A model generated the notes under the pieces. It was not told the origin of the DNA. It made no database searches and saw only the letters and a program-made list of their open reading frames with translations. From assembly GCA_035505915.1 (NCBI GenBank), contig DATJQI010000080.1, positions 1 through 64,000 of the forward strand: a stretch of DNA of 64,000 bases, given 5' to 3'. This DNA is from 40CM-2-70-7 sp035505915. Lineage in GTDB: Bacteria > Gemmatimonadota > Gemmatimonadetes > Gemmatimonadales > GWC2-71-9. Positions 8,266-18,137 of this stretch are shown here, piece after piece. Position 1 is the stretch's first letter, and each line of letters begins with the position of its first letter. The translations under genes were made by a program, and so were the position numbers.

Positions 8266-10287
8266 GTGCGGTACCGTCCCGGCCGTTTCATCGTGGCGAC
8301 CCTTCTGGTGACCCCCGTCACCATGATGGCGCAGACCCGTCCCGCACCGAGCGTCGAGCCGGCCGCCGGTCCCCGCCCCCTGCCCGGCCCCGTGTATGAA
8401 TCCGCGCAGTTCTCGCGGGCCGTGATCCGGGGCACCCGGACGCGCACCGGGGTCCCGGGCCCGCGCTACTGGGTCCAGCACCCGCGCTACGACATCTCGG
8501 CCTCCCTCGATCCGGTGCGGAATCGTGTCACCGGCGCGGAAACCGTCACCTACGTGAACCGGTCCCCCGACGCGCTGGACCGCATCGCCGTGTACCTCCG
8601 GCAGAACGTGTTCGCGCCCGGCGTGCCACGCCGCCAAAGCGTGCCCATCACCGGCGGCGTCACCCTGGCGCGCGTGGCGGTCGGCGGGCACGTCCTCACG
8701 CTCGAGCCCCGGACCAACCCGGCGCTGCCCATCACCGCCGCTCCGGAAACGCCGCCCGTGCCGGGGCAATACGCGGTGGACGGCACGGTGATGTGGATCC
8801 CCCTCGCCCGGTCGCTCGCTCCGGGCGACTCGCTCCGCCTCGAGGTGAGCTGGAGCTACACGCCGGCGCCGGCGCCCGCGGACGGCCGCGAGGGACACGA
8901 CGGGCACGTCTACTTCCAGGGATACTGGTATCCCGAGATCGCCGTGTACGACGACGTGGACGGCTGGGTGGCGGATCCGTACCTGCTCGAAGCCGAGTTC
9001 TACATGGATCCGGCGGACTACGACGTGCGGCTGACGGTGCCGCGGGGCTGGGTCGTGGGGGCGACCGGGACCCTCGAGAACCCCGGCGCCATTCTCGCCC
9101 CCGCCGTCCGCGAGAGCCTCGCGGTGGCGCGGCGCACGGGCCGGGTCATCCGGATTCTCACCCCCGGCGCCGGTGCGGCGCGGGCGTTCGCGGGTGCGGG
9201 TCCCACCGCCACGTGGCACTTTATCGCACGCGACGTGCGGGACTTCGCCTGGGGGGCGAGCGACCAGTACGCCTGGGACCAGACCCGGGCGCTGGTCGAT
9301 TCCGGCCGCGACACCGTGGACATCTCGAGCTTCTTCCGCCTCACCGAGCCCGCCCTCGCGTGGCGGATCGGCGGCGCGCGGTACACCCGGGACGCCATCG
9401 AGCAGATGTCGGCCTATCTCTGGCCCTATCCGTGGGCGCAGATGACGTCGATGGAGGGCGTGCTGGACGGCGGCGGGATGGAATACCCCATGATGACCCT
9501 GATGCAGCCCTGGGCCGACACGCTCTCGCTCGCGGGCGACCTGATGCACGAGACCGGGCACATGTGGTTCCCGATGCAGGCGGGGTCGAACGAGACCCGG
9601 TACCCGTGGATGGACGAGGGATTCACGCAGTTCGACGTCGCCCAGGGGATGCGGGTGCTCTACGGCGCTCCGCGCGCCGGAGGCCGGGCCAACGATTCCG
9701 AGGAGGGCCAGCGCGCCTCGTACCTGCGGGCGGCCCGGGCGGGCCAGGATCATTCGCTCATGCTGCCGGGGGACGAGTACCCGCAGGATCTCTACTTCAC
9801 GATGTACTACAACAAGACGGCGCAGATTCTGGCGGCCCTCCGCGGGCTCGTGGGCGCGGACGCGTTTCATCGGGCCTTCGTCGCCTACGGGCGGAGCTGG
9901 GCGGGGCGGCACCCCCAGCCCTACGACTTCTTCAACGCGATGAGCGCCGGAACGGGGCGGGACCTCTCGTGGTTTTGGACCACCTGGCTCTACCACGGCT
10001 GGCCGCTCGATCAGGCGATCGACTCGGTGACCGCGGAGGGCGACTCGGTCGCCATCGTGATCAAGGACGTGGGGCTCGCGCCGATGCCGGTGCGCCTGGC
10101 CGTGACTCGGAGCGACGGCACGACCGAACGCATGGAGCTGCCGGTGGAGACGTGGATCGCGGGCGCCGGAACGCGGCGCGCGGTGGTCCGCGTGGCCCGG
10201 GTGCCGCGGGTGACCCGGGTGGAGATCGACCCGGAAGGGCTGTATCCGGACGTGAACCGCGCCGATCAGGTCTGGACGGCGCCCTGA
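8266..10287 (+). CDS. Exported M1-family metallopeptidase
   Basis: A 673-residue zinc peptidase of the aminopeptidase N clan. The zinc site is HETGH (428-432) with the second glutamate at 451, the HExxH-x18-E spacing of M1 enzymes. GGGMEYP upstream corresponds to the GxMEN-type substrate loop. I place the start at GTG 8266 because GGAGG lies 5 nt upstream and the peptide then opens with a signal sequence (RYRPGRFIVATLLVTP). The in-frame ATG at 8221 is the alternative. It is probably periplasmic or secreted and supplies amino acids. Its 3' end overlaps the convergent SulP gene by 22 bp. Confidence 0.88.
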   Translation: MRYRPGRFIVATLLVTPVTMMAQTRPAPSVEPAAGPRPLPGPVYESAQFSRAVIRGTRTRTGVPGPRYWVQHPRYDISASLDPVRNRVTGAETVTYVNRSPDALDRIAVYLRQNVFAPGVPRRQSVPITGGVTLARVAVGGHVLTLEPRTNPALPITAAPETPPVPGQYAVDGTVMWIPLARSLAPGDSLRLEVSWSYTPAPAPADGREGHDGHVYFQGYWYPEIAVYDDVDGWVADPYLLEAEFYMDPADYDVRLTVPRGWVVGATGTLENPGAILAPAVRESLAVARRTGRVIRILTPGAGAARAFAGAGPTATWHFIARDVRDFAWGASDQYAWDQTRALVDSGRDTVDISSFFRLTEPALAWRIGGARYTRDAIEQMSAYLWPYPWAQMTSMEGVLDGGGMEYPMMTLMQPWADTLSLAGDLMHETGHMWFPMQAGSNETRYPWMDEGFTQFDVAQGMRVLYGAPRAGGRANDSEEGQRASYLRAARAGQDHSLMLPGDEYPQDLYFTMYYNKTAQILAALRGLVGADAFHRAFVAYGRSWAGRHPQPYDFFNAMSAGTGRDLSWFWTTWLYHGWPLDQAIDSVTAEGDSVAIVIKDVGLAPMPVRLAVTRSDGTTERMELPVETWIAGAGTRRAVVRVARVPRVTRVEIDPEGLYPDVNRADQVWTAP

Positions 10288-12005
10288 CCCCGGGCCCCGC
10301 TCTCCCGGGCGACGGTGGGTTGGGCATAGGCCGGTTTGGGCACCGGCGCGAGGCCGAGGTGATGCCGGGCCCGGTTCAGGGCGTCGTCGATGTTTCCGGT
10401 GACGTTGTCCTCGCCCATCTCGTCCAGCAGCCCCGACCGCTCGAGCGCCACCACGGGCTGGGCGTGCACATCCGATAGCAGGACCAGCGTCCCCTCCCGG
10501 CGCCCGCGCCGGATCAGGTCCCGGAGCGCGTTCAACCCCGTCGAGTCGATGGCGGGCACGTGCCGCATCCGGAGAATGAGCACGCGGGGCCGCCCCGCCA
10601 CCTGCCCCAACCGCTCTTTGAAGGTTTCCGCCGCTCCGAAGAAGAACGGCCCGCTGATCTCGTAGACCTCCACGCCCGCCGGCACCAGGCGGCGGCGCAC
10701 CGCGTTCGGGTCCCGCTCGAAATCGTCCTCGGGATCGGTGAACTCGTGCGTCAGCACGCTGATGTTGGTCACCTCCGCCATCCGCCGCATGAAGAGGAAG
10801 GCGGCGAGCACCATCCCCACTTCGATCGCGGTCGTGAGGTCCACGACGACGGTGAGTGTGAAGGTGATGAGCAGCACGGCCACGTCGCTGCGGGGGGCAC
10901 GGAGCTCCATCCGGAACGACCGCCACTCGCTCATGTGGTACGCCACCACCACGAGGATCCCCGCCAGGGTGGCGAGGGGAATCCACGCCGCCCAGCGGCC
11001 GAAGAACAGCGTGATGAGGAGCAGGGTCACCGCGTGGGTCATTCCGGCCACCGGCGTCCGGCCGCCGTTCTTCACGTTGGTCGCGGTGCGCGCGATGGCC
11101 CCGGTGGCCGGGATGCCGCCGAAGAGCGGCGACGCCAGGTTGGCCACGCCCTGCGCCACCAGCTCCATGTTCGACCGGTGGCGCCCGCCGATCATCCCGT
11201 CGGCCACGACGGCGGACAGGAGCGACTCGATGGCGCCGAGCATCGCGATGGTGAACGCGGGGCCGAGCAGGGCCCGGGCGGTGTCCCAGGTGACGTAGGG
11301 GAGCTGGGGGCGCGGAAGCCCGGCGTCGATGTGGCCGAAGCGCGATCCGATGGTTTCGACCGGCAGGTGAAACGCGCGCGCCACCACCGTGGTGGCCAGC
11401 AGCGCGATGAAGGCGCCGGGAATGCGCCGCCCCACCCGGGGCCACCACACGATGATCAGCACGGTCGCCGCCGCCAGGGCGACGGCGGTCCAGTTGACCG
11501 TGGACAGGTGGGCCAGGAGCGCGTGCCACTTCGGGATGAAGTCGGCGGGCGGGGGCCCCATCCGGAGTCCCAGGAAGTCCTTGACCTCGCCCGAGAAGAT
11601 GATGAGCGCGATGCCGGCGGTGAAGCCGAGCGTCACCGGATACGGAATGAACTTGATGGCGCCGCCCAGGCGCGTGAGCCCGAAGACGATGAGGATCACG
11701 CCCGCCATCAGCGTGGCGATGGTGAGGCCTTCGACGCCGTAGCGCTGGACGATGCCGTACACCACGACGACGAAGGCGCCGGTGGGCCCGCCGATCTGGA
11801 CCCGGGACCCGCCCAGCGCGGAGATGAGGAAGCCGGCGACGATGGCGGTGTAGAGGCCCCGTTCCGGGGCCACCCCGCTGGCGATCGCGAACGCGATGGC
11901 GAGCGGCAGGGCGACGATGCCGACGATGACGCCGGCGATCAGGTCGGCGGAGAGCTGCTCGCGGCCGTAGTCGTGAAGCGTGGTGAAGAGTTTGGGTACG
12001 AGCAC
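10266..12005 (-). CDS. SulP-family anion transporter with STAS domain
   Basis: A 579-residue inner-membrane transporter of the SLC26/SulP family, moving sulfate, bicarbonate or similar anions. The N-terminal two-thirds are hydrophobic with family features such as GLYTAIVAGF and GGPTGAFVVVV. The C-terminal STAS domain has VPAIDSTGLNAL, the loop phosphorylated in related STAS domains. I use GTG 12005 (peptide VLVPKLFTTLHDYG): the same frame stays open to 12254 but would run through tRNA-Leu. Substrate cannot be told from sequence. Confidence 0.87.
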   Translation of the reverse strand: MLVPKLFTTLHDYGREQLSADLIAGVIVGIVALPLAIAFAIASGVAPERGLYTAIVAGFLISALGGSRVQIGGPTGAFVVVVYGIVQRYGVEGLTIATLMAGVILIVFGLTRLGGAIKFIPYPVTLGFTAGIALIIFSGEVKDFLGLRMGPPPADFIPKWHALLAHLSTVNWTAVALAAATVLIIVWWPRVGRRIPGAFIALLATTVVARAFHLPVETIGSRFGHIDAGLPRPQLPYVTWDTARALLGPAFTIAMLGAIESLLSAVVADGMIGGRHRSNMELVAQGVANLASPLFGGIPATGAIARTATNVKNGGRTPVAGMTHAVTLLLITLFFGRWAAWIPLATLAGILVVVAYHMSEWRSFRMELRAPRSDVAVLLITFTLTVVVDLTTAIEVGMVLAAFLFMRRMAEVTNISVLTHEFTDPEDDFERDPNAVRRRLVPAGVEVYEISGPFFFGAAETFKERLGQVAGRPRVLILRMRHVPAIDSTGLNALRDLIRRGRREGTLVLLSDVHAQPVVALERSGLLDEMGEDNVTGNIDDALNRARHHLGLAPVPKPAYAQPTVARESGARGQGAVQT

Positions 12006-12057
12006 GGCACCGAAACTACGATGGGGCCGGTCGCGATGTATGAAGCTCCCGCGGAAA

Positions 12058-12139
12058 TGCCCTGGCCCGGATTCGAACCGGGACGCCTTGCGGCACTGCC
12101 CCCTCAAGACAGCGTGTCTACCAGTTTCACCACCAGGGC
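12058..12139 (-). tRNA. tRNA-Leu (GAG)
   Basis: On the minus strand the sequence folds as a class II tRNA. The acceptor GCCCTGG pairs with CCAGGGC, the discriminator is A, and the D arm reads TGGTAGACACG. The anticodon stem CTGTC/GGCAG encloses loop TTGAGGG (anticodon GAG, Leu CUC/CUU). There is a variable arm, and the T loop is GGTTCGAATCC. No CCA is encoded. It lies 52 nt upstream of the SulP start on the same strand. Confidence 0.95.
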
Positions 12140-12268
12140 GGGGCACGAAAAGTAGGACCCGCGGGAGTCCGGAGCAAGCGCCGCGCTTGACAGCGGGGCC
12201 GGGGTCCCTAGACTCCCCGCCATTCCGCCGTCCGATAACGCCGTCGTTGGACATCCCCCGAGGGTCCG

Positions 12269-15200
12269 ATGGTCCGTATCCTGTCCCGTACCGCCCTGGC
12301 CGGCGCGCTCGCGCTCGCCCTTCCGGTCGTCTGCTCCGCTCAGATCGACGCCCGCATGCTCCGGCAGCCCGACGTCTCCGCCACCCAGATCGCCTTCGTG
12401 TACGCGGGCGACGTGTGGGTGGTGCCGAAGGCCGGGGGCGTCGCCTCGCGCCTCTCCTCGCCCGCGGGCGAGGAATCGTTCCCGCGCTTCTCGCCGGACG
12501 GCAAGGAGATCGCGTTCACGGGAGACTACGACGGGAACCAGGACATCTACGTGATGCCGGCGGGGGGCGGCGTGCCCCGGCGGATCACGCACCACCCCTA
12601 CCCCGACCGGGTGCTGGGCTGGTATCCGGACGGCCAGTCGATCCTCTTCGCCTCACCGATGGCGAGCGGCACCAACCGGTTCTTCCAGCTCTACCGGGTC
12701 TCGAAGGACGGCGGTCTGCCCGAAAAGCTGCCCGTGCCCTACGGCGAGTTCGGCGCCGTCTCCGCGGACGGGCAATGGCTCGCCTACATGCCCCAGACCC
12801 AGGACTTCCGGAACTGGAAGCGGTACCGCGGCGGCTGGGCGTCGCACCTCTGGCTCTTCAACCTCAAGACCGGGGAGTGGCGGAACATCTCCACCGGCGA
12901 CTCGAACGATGGACAGCCGATGTGGCACGGCCGGACCCTCTACTTCCTGTCCGATCGTGACGCCTCCGAGCGCGCCAACATCTGGGCCTACGACCTGGAC
13001 CACGGGACCGCGCGCGAGGTGACGCACTACACGGATTACGACATCCATTTTCCGGCCGGAGGCGCAGCGGACATCGTGTTCGAGAAGGGGGGCCGCCTCT
13101 ATCTGCTGGACCTCGGCACCGAGCAGGCACGCGAGGTGCCGGTCCAGGTCGAGACGGACCTGGCGACCCTGAAGCCGCGTCTCGACTCCGTGGGCCGGAT
13201 GATCCAGGACGCCGGGATTTCTCCCACCGGCAAGCGCGCGGTCTTCCAGGCCCGCGGCGACCTCTTCACCGTCCCGGCCGAACACGGCCCGGCGTTCGAC
13301 CTCACGCGGACGTCCGGCGCGATGGAGCGCTTCCCCGCCTGGTCCCCCGACGGCAAATGGATCGCCTACTGGAGCGACCGGTCCGGAGAGTACGAGCTGA
13401 CCATCCGGCCCGCGGAGGGGCCCGGCCCCGAGGAGCAGCTGACGCACTACGGGCCCGGATTCCGGTACCACTTGGCCTGGTCCCCGGACGGGAAGAAGCT
13501 GGCGTTCATCGACCAGACCATGACCATCTCGATCTTCGACCGGGACAAGAAGGTGACCACGACGGTCGACAAGGCGTTCTACTACTACGAGGGCGCGCTC
13601 GAAGGATTCGCTCCGCATTGGTCCGCGGACAGCCGGTGGCTCGCCTACCAGCGCGACCTGCCGGCCACCCAGCACAACGCGATCTTCCTCTTCGACACCC
13701 GGACGGGCACGAAGTCGCAGGTGACGTCGGGGTTCTACAACGACTACGCTCCGGTCTTCGACCCGGACGGCAAGTACCTGTACTTCCTCACCGACCGCCA
13801 CTTCGATCCGGTGTACAGCTCGCTGGACGACACCTGGATCTATCCGAACGCGACCGACATCGCAGTGGTGCCCTTGCGCACCGACGTGCCCTCGCCGCTC
13901 GCCCCCCGCGATGACGAGGAGAACGCCGCCCCCGCCGCTTCCGGCGCCTCCGCTCCCAAGACGAAGGCCGATTCCGCGAAGGCGGACACCGCCAAGGCCC
14001 CGGTCAACGTGGACCTCGCGGGCTTCGAGGACCGGGTCGTGCTGCTGCCCGTGGAGGCCGGCAACTACGGCGATCTGAACGCGGTGTCGGACAAGGTGAT
14101 CTACCGGCGCCTGACCCGCGCCGGCGCCGCGGCCGACGACAAGAAAACGCCGCTCCTGTTCTGGGACCTGAAGGATCGGAAGGAGCAGACCATCCTCGAC
14201 GACGCCGACGGCGCCTCCCTCTCCGCCGACGGCAAGAAGCTGCTCGTGGCGAGCGACGGGAAGTACGCCGTGGTGGACGTGGCGGCGGGACAGAAGTTCG
14301 AGAAGCCTCTCGCCACGGCGGGCCTGACCATGATGGTGGACCCGAGGGCCGAATGGCAGCAGCTCTTCAACGACGCCTGGCGGTTCGACCGGGACTTCTT
14401 CTACGACCCCCATCTGCACGGCGTGGACTGGAACGCGGTGAAGGCCAGCTACCAGAAGCTCATCGACGCGTCGGTCACCCGGTGGGACGTGGACTGGGTG
14501 ATCGGCGAGATGGAGGGCGAGTTGTCGTCGTCCCACACCTATCACGGCGGCGGGGACATGCAGCAGCCCGGCCGCCGGGGCGTGGGCCTCCTCGGCGTCG
14601 ACTGGTCACTCGAGAACGGGGCCTACCGGATCCGGCACATCGTGAACGGGGCACCCTGGGACGACGAAGTCCGGTCCCCCCTCGAGGCGCCGGGGGTGAA
14701 CGTGCGCGAGGGCGACTACGTCCTGGCCGTGAACGGCGTGCCGATCGACGTGCACCAGGACCCCTGGGCCGCCTTCGACGGCCTGGCCGACCAGACCGTC
14801 CAGCTCACCGTGAACAGCCAGCCCACGCTCACGGGCGCGCGGCAGGTGCTCGTGAAGACCATCGCCAGCGAGGGCCGGCTGCGGAACCTCGAGTGGATCG
14901 AGGCCAACCGGAAGCACGTGGACGAAGCGACCCACGGCCGGGTGGGCTACATCTACGTGCCCTCCACCGGCGTCGACGGCCAGACCGAGCTGGTCCGGCA
15001 GTTCCTCGCCCAGTACGGCAAGGACGGGCTGATCATCGACGAGCGCTTCAATTCGGGGGGCCAGATCCCGGACCGGTTCGTGGAGCTCCTGAACCGTATC
15101 CCGCTCGCGTACTACGCGGTGCGCGACGGCCAGGACTGGCAGTGGCCCCCGCAGGCGCACTTCGGCCCCAAGGTGATGCTGATCAACGGGTGGAGCGGCT

Positions 15201-15544
15201 CGGGCGGGGACGCCTTCCCCACCTTCTTCCGCGAGACCAAGCTCGGCCCCCTGGTGGGCGAGCGGACCTGGGGAGGCCTGATCGGGATCAGCGGCGCGCC
15301 GGGAATGATCGACAACGGCGGCATCACCATCCCGACCTTCCGCCAGTACAACGCGGACGGAAAGTGGTTCGCCGAGGGCCACGGCGTGGACCCCGACATC
15401 ACGGTGGTGGACGACCCGTCGAAGATGGCGAAGGGGGGGGACCCGCAGCTCGACGCCGGGATCCAGGAGGTGCTGAAGGAGCTGTCCGAGCACCCCTACG
15501 TGAAGCCGCCGCGCCCGCCCTACCAGGACCGGACGGCGCACTGA
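12269..15544 (+). CDS. Exported tricorn-like S41 serine protease
   Basis: A 1091-residue protein with a signal peptide cut near SAQ. The first 650 residues hold WD40/TolB-like propeller repeats (FSPDGKEIAFTGDYDG, WSPDGKWIAYWSD), a linker rich in Ala, Lys and Asp near 560-580, a C1-type helical region, a PDZ-like domain near 780-850 and an S41 catalytic domain. NGWSGSGGDAFP places the likely nucleophile at Ser978, matching the GSxGD element of tricorn. The order fits bacterial tricorn homologues that trim oligopeptides, here in the periplasm. Start ATG 12269 has GAGGG 4 nt upstream. Confidence 0.88.
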   Translation: MVRILSRTALAGALALALPVVCSAQIDARMLRQPDVSATQIAFVYAGDVWVVPKAGGVASRLSSPAGEESFPRFSPDGKEIAFTGDYDGNQDIYVMPAGGGVPRRITHHPYPDRVLGWYPDGQSILFASPMASGTNRFFQLYRVSKDGGLPEKLPVPYGEFGAVSADGQWLAYMPQTQDFRNWKRYRGGWASHLWLFNLKTGEWRNISTGDSNDGQPMWHGRTLYFLSDRDASERANIWAYDLDHGTAREVTHYTDYDIHFPAGGAADIVFEKGGRLYLLDLGTEQAREVPVQVETDLATLKPRLDSVGRMIQDAGISPTGKRAVFQARGDLFTVPAEHGPAFDLTRTSGAMERFPAWSPDGKWIAYWSDRSGEYELTIRPAEGPGPEEQLTHYGPGFRYHLAWSPDGKKLAFIDQTMTISIFDRDKKVTTTVDKAFYYYEGALEGFAPHWSADSRWLAYQRDLPATQHNAIFLFDTRTGTKSQVTSGFYNDYAPVFDPDGKYLYFLTDRHFDPVYSSLDDTWIYPNATDIAVVPLRTDVPSPLAPRDDEENAAPAASGASAPKTKADSAKADTAKAPVNVDLAGFEDRVVLLPVEAGNYGDLNAVSDKVIYRRLTRAGAAADDKKTPLLFWDLKDRKEQTILDDADGASLSADGKKLLVASDGKYAVVDVAAGQKFEKPLATAGLTMMVDPRAEWQQLFNDAWRFDRDFFYDPHLHGVDWNAVKASYQKLIDASVTRWDVDWVIGEMEGELSSSHTYHGGGDMQQPGRRGVGLLGVDWSLENGAYRIRHIVNGAPWDDEVRSPLEAPGVNVREGDYVLAVNGVPIDVHQDPWAAFDGLADQTVQLTVNSQPTLTGARQVLVKTIASEGRLRNLEWIEANRKHVDEATHGRVGYIYVPSTGVDGQTELVRQFLAQYGKDGLIIDERFNSGGQIPDRFVELLNRIPLAYYAVRDGQDWQWPPQAHFGPKVMLINGWSGSGGDAFPTFFRETKLGPLVGERTWGGLIGISGAPGMIDNGGITIPTFRQYNADGKWFAEGHGVDPDITVVDDPSKMAKGGDPQLDAGIQEVLKELSEHPYVKPPRPPYQDRTAH

Positions 15545-15556
15545 CGGGGGCGGGCG

Positions 15557-16363
15557 CTAAAAGAGCTTCCCGGTGAACTGCGGATCCTTCCGCGTGTACC
15601 CGGCCGGCACGTCGAACCGGGACAGATCGATGCGGGCCGGCGCGATGGCCGTCACTTCGATCACCGTGGTCTTGGACGTCGCGTCGCTCTTGTCGCCCGA
15701 CCGGGTCTCGGTATGGATGACCATCTTGAGCGGCGTGCCCCGTGCCACCGGCCGCAGCGCTTCGGCGCTCCGATGCGCGAAGTCGCGGTCGTTCTGCGCC
15801 AGCACCGTGGTCACCTGAGAGACGAGGGTCACGAGCGGGTTCGCGGGCAGCTGAAGATCGCGGGACATCCAATACTCGGTAGTCACCCGCTGGTGCAGCG
15901 CACCCGCCTGGAAGCCGAACGCGCCCAGCGTGACCGTGAACGCCTGGTCCACCTGATACCGCGACGTGGGGTGCCCGGCCACGGACTCGCCCGGACCGAG
16001 GACCGTGTCCGAGACCTGGGCGTCGGTCAGCTTGACCGAGACGACCGGCAGGGCCGCCAGCACGTTGCCGACCAGCCGCTGAAAGGTGGTGTCGGACACC
16101 ACGGAGTACTCCTGCCGCTCCGGATATACCATCGTGACGGTGTGCGTGGCGTTGTCCACCACGATGTACTGGGGCTCGGAAGAGCCGTCCAGGTCGATCC
16201 GGGTCCGGGTCCCGGCGGCGATGGTCGTGCCCGTCGTCTGGTCCATCGCGTCCCCGGTGGCCTTGAACGTGTAGCGGTATCCGCTCGCGGTCTGGGCCCG
16301 CGCCAGGCCCGACCCCAGCGCGACCAGCGCTCCCACCGCCATTCCCGCGACGCCACGGTTCAT
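15557..16363 (-). CDS. Exported protein of unknown function, 268 aa
   Basis: The start at ATG 16363 gives a clear signal peptide (MNRGVAGMAVGALVALGSG, cut near ARAQ). The mature part is rich in beta strand and Thr/Val, with no cysteine pair, catalytic motif or further membrane segment. Phrases such as TIAAGTRTRIDLDG and MVYPERQEYSVV suggest a beta-clam or LolA-like periplasmic fold, but I do not recognise the family. It converges on the tricorn-like gene with 12 bp between stops. Confidence 0.6.
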   Translation of the reverse strand: MNRGVAGMAVGALVALGSGLARAQTASGYRYTFKATGDAMDQTTGTTIAAGTRTRIDLDGSSEPQYIVVDNATHTVTMVYPERQEYSVVSDTTFQRLVGNVLAALPVVSVKLTDAQVSDTVLGPGESVAGHPTSRYQVDQAFTVTLGAFGFQAGALHQRVTTEYWMSRDLQLPANPLVTLVSQVTTVLAQNDRDFAHRSAEALRPVARGTPLKMVIHTETRSGDKSDATSKTTVIEVTAIAPARIDLSRFDVPAGYTRKDPQFTGKLF

Positions 16364-16471
16364 TGGGCCTGCCCTTCCCTGGAGGTTGCGTCCGGCAATC
16401 AGTACGCCGGCCGACGGGACCTGGTTCCACCGCCCCCTGGCGCCGAACCCCGGACCTGGGGAAACTGGTGC

Positions 16472-17077
16472 GTGCCGCACCAGCCGCTGTCCCGGTCCTA
16501 CGCCTGCCGCTACGGGGCGCCGACGATCGCCGCCGTGGATCCGGCCATCTTTACGCGCCGGTACTTCACGCATTGCCTCCAGTGCACCTTCTGTCACGAC
16601 GCCTGCTGTGTGTACGGCGTCGATTACGACTGGCGGGCCCGGACGCAGCTCGCCACCCACGCCGACGCCTTGGAGCGGTTCACGGGCATTCCCCGCGCGC
16701 GCTGGTTCACGGGTGACGGGACCCCCGACGAGACGATGCCGGGCGGCGGCTCCGACCGCACGGCGGTGGAAGACGGCGCCTGCGTGTTCCTGAATCGCGA
16801 GTCCCGCGGGTGCCGCCTTCACGCGTACGCCCTCGGCGCCGGCGTGGACTACCACGACCTCAAGTCGATCGTCGACTGCCTCTTTCCGCTCACGTGGGAT
16901 GAGGAAGCGCTCGGGCCGGCGGAGGAGGTGCTCGATTCGAGCCTGATCTGTCTCGACACCGGCCCCACGCTGTACCGGGGCGTGCGCGAGGAGCTGCGGT
17001 ACTACTTCGGTGACGCGCTGGTGGCCGAGCTGGACCAGATGGAAAGCGCTATCGCGGCCGGAAGATTCCCCGGATGA
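16472..17077 (+). CDS. YkgJ-type cysteine-cluster protein
   Basis: A 201-residue protein with a dense N-terminal cysteine group, CLQCTFCHDACC, and later cysteines in DGACVFL, GCRLH and DCLFPL. This is the arrangement of YkgJ/FliB-like proteins that bind zinc or an iron-sulfur cluster (family knowledge, metal not settled). The frame is open far upstream, but homology begins near GTG 16472, which has GGGGA 9 nt before it, so the start is provisional. The last 29 bp overlap the convergent zinc-ribbon gene. Confidence 0.65.
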   Translation: MPHQPLSRSYACRYGAPTIAAVDPAIFTRRYFTHCLQCTFCHDACCVYGVDYDWRARTQLATHADALERFTGIPRARWFTGDGTPDETMPGGGSDRTAVEDGACVFLNRESRGCRLHAYALGAGVDYHDLKSIVDCLFPLTWDEEALGPAEEVLDSSLICLDTGPTLYRGVREELRYYFGDALVAELDQMESAIAAGRFPG

Positions 17078-17372
17078 TCTTGATGGACGCGAAGGGATTC
17101 ACGAAGAGCATCACCAGGGCCTTGAGCAGCCCCGCGCCCTGATCGGGCGCGGACCCGCCCTTCGGCATTCCCACGCCGGCCCGATACAGTGCCGCCTGCT
17201 GCTTCAGCTTTTTGTCGTCCTCCCGCGCCGCCAGCTCCTCCGCCTCCCGCTCGGGCGTCCCGGACGCCGCGCGGAAGCGATACGCGCCGCAGTAGAGACA
17301 GCGCTTCGCGGCGTCCGCGACCGGCCGCCCGCACTTCTCGCAGGGGGTGGTCTTGACCGGGGCGTCGGGCAT
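17049..17372 (-). CDS. Small zinc-ribbon membrane protein
   Basis: A 107-residue protein. Two CxxC pairs (CEKCGRPVADAAKRCLYCG, residues 11-29) form a zinc ribbon. A charged helix follows, then one hydrophobic segment (LLKALVMLFVNPFASI) near the C-terminus that could anchor it in the membrane. The role is unknown. It follows the cyclophilin gene by 4 nt on the same strand, so the two are probably co-transcribed. Confidence 0.65.
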   Translation of the reverse strand: MPDAPVKTTPCEKCGRPVADAAKRCLYCGAYRFRAASGTPEREAEELAAREDDKKLKQQAALYRAGVGMPKGGSAPDQGAGLLKALVMLFVNPFASIKIIRGIFRPR

Positions 17373-17376
17373 CCGC

Positions 17377-18036
17377 TTACGGCAGGACCGTGGCCTGCTG
17401 AATGAAGTCGAGCTTCGGGAACGCCGCGGTCAGGTACGCGTTCCCCTGCGTCTCGATGAGGTCCTGATCGGGGTTCTGCCCGTACCCGGAGTAGATGTGC
17501 TGCACCACGTCCATGCCGTCGACCACGCGCCCCACCGGCGCGAATCCCATCCCGTCGAGGTTGAGGTTGTTCGCGTAATTGATGAAGAGCTGAGTGGTGC
17601 GGGTATTGGGGCCCGCGGTGGCGAACACCACGCTGCCGGCGGTGTTGTGCTGGGTCACCGGATCGTCGGCGATCGACGCGTCGTGCCAGGCGCGGTTCAC
17701 GTCCGGTGAGCCGTTCAGGCCGAACTGGACCACGAAGCCGGGCAGGACGCGGAAAAAACGGTCGCCGTCGTAGAACCCGCCCTTGATCAGGTTGTACAGG
17801 CGATCGGCTCCCTTGGGAGCCCAGGCGCGGGTGACCTCGATGGTGAAGGCGCCGATGGAAGTCTGGAACTTCGCCCGATAGACATCGGGCGCCTGCGCCG
17901 TCATGGCGGGCGCGCCGGGCGTCAGGAGCGGGTTGACCGCCGGGGCCGCGGGGGCAGACGCCGGAGGAGCCTGATCCTTCTTGCCGCAAGCCGCCGCGGC
18001 CGCCACCAGGGCGGCCGTCACCACGATCCGTCGCAT
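17377..18036 (-). CDS. Cyclophilin-type peptidyl-prolyl isomerase, lipoprotein
   Basis: A 219-residue periplasmic prolyl isomerase. The ATG 18036 start gives a lipoprotein signal ending in AAAAAC, then an Ala/Pro linker and a cyclophilin domain (about 55-219). FYDGDRFFRVLPGFVVQFG matches the active-site strand with the catalytic Arg, NTAGSVVFATAGPNTRTTQLFI the second motif, and LDGMGFAPVGRVVDGMDVV the third. It diverges from ppk2, with 101 bp between the start codons. Confidence 0.85.
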   Translation of the reverse strand: MRRIVVTAALVAAAAACGKKDQAPPASAPAAPAVNPLLTPGAPAMTAQAPDVYRAKFQTSIGAFTIEVTRAWAPKGADRLYNLIKGGFYDGDRFFRVLPGFVVQFGLNGSPDVNRAWHDASIADDPVTQHNTAGSVVFATAGPNTRTTQLFINYANNLNLDGMGFAPVGRVVDGMDVVQHIYSGYGQNPDQDLIETQGNAYLTAAFPKLDFIQQATVLP

Positions 18037-18070
18037 CTCGGGAAGCCCTTTCAAGAGTGGTCCTCTCTCA

Positions 18071-18094
18071 CCGTCTAACCGTCTAGCCGTCAAG
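18071..18094. repeat. Three tandem 8-mers of the type CCGTCTAA
   Basis: CCGTCTAA, CCGTCTAG and CCGTCAAG follow without gaps in the divergent region between the cyclophilin and ppk2 genes. The period is 8 rather than the 7 seen in other repeats of this window, and no inverted arm is present. It may be a relative of the heptamer elements or a chance short tandem. Confidence 0.5.
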
Positions 18095-18137
18095 CTGTTC
18101 GGGAATATGTTCAGGTCCCCATTACGGGAGCAAGGCG

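Noticed and set aside
12006..12254. Longer N-terminus for the SulP transporter
   Set aside because: The extension would be translated through tRNA-Leu on the same strand, and its peptide has no transporter features.
15713..16471. A 454-residue reading of the YkgJ-type gene
   Set aside because: The first 250 codons are antisense to the exported 268-residue protein, and family similarity starts only near 16472.
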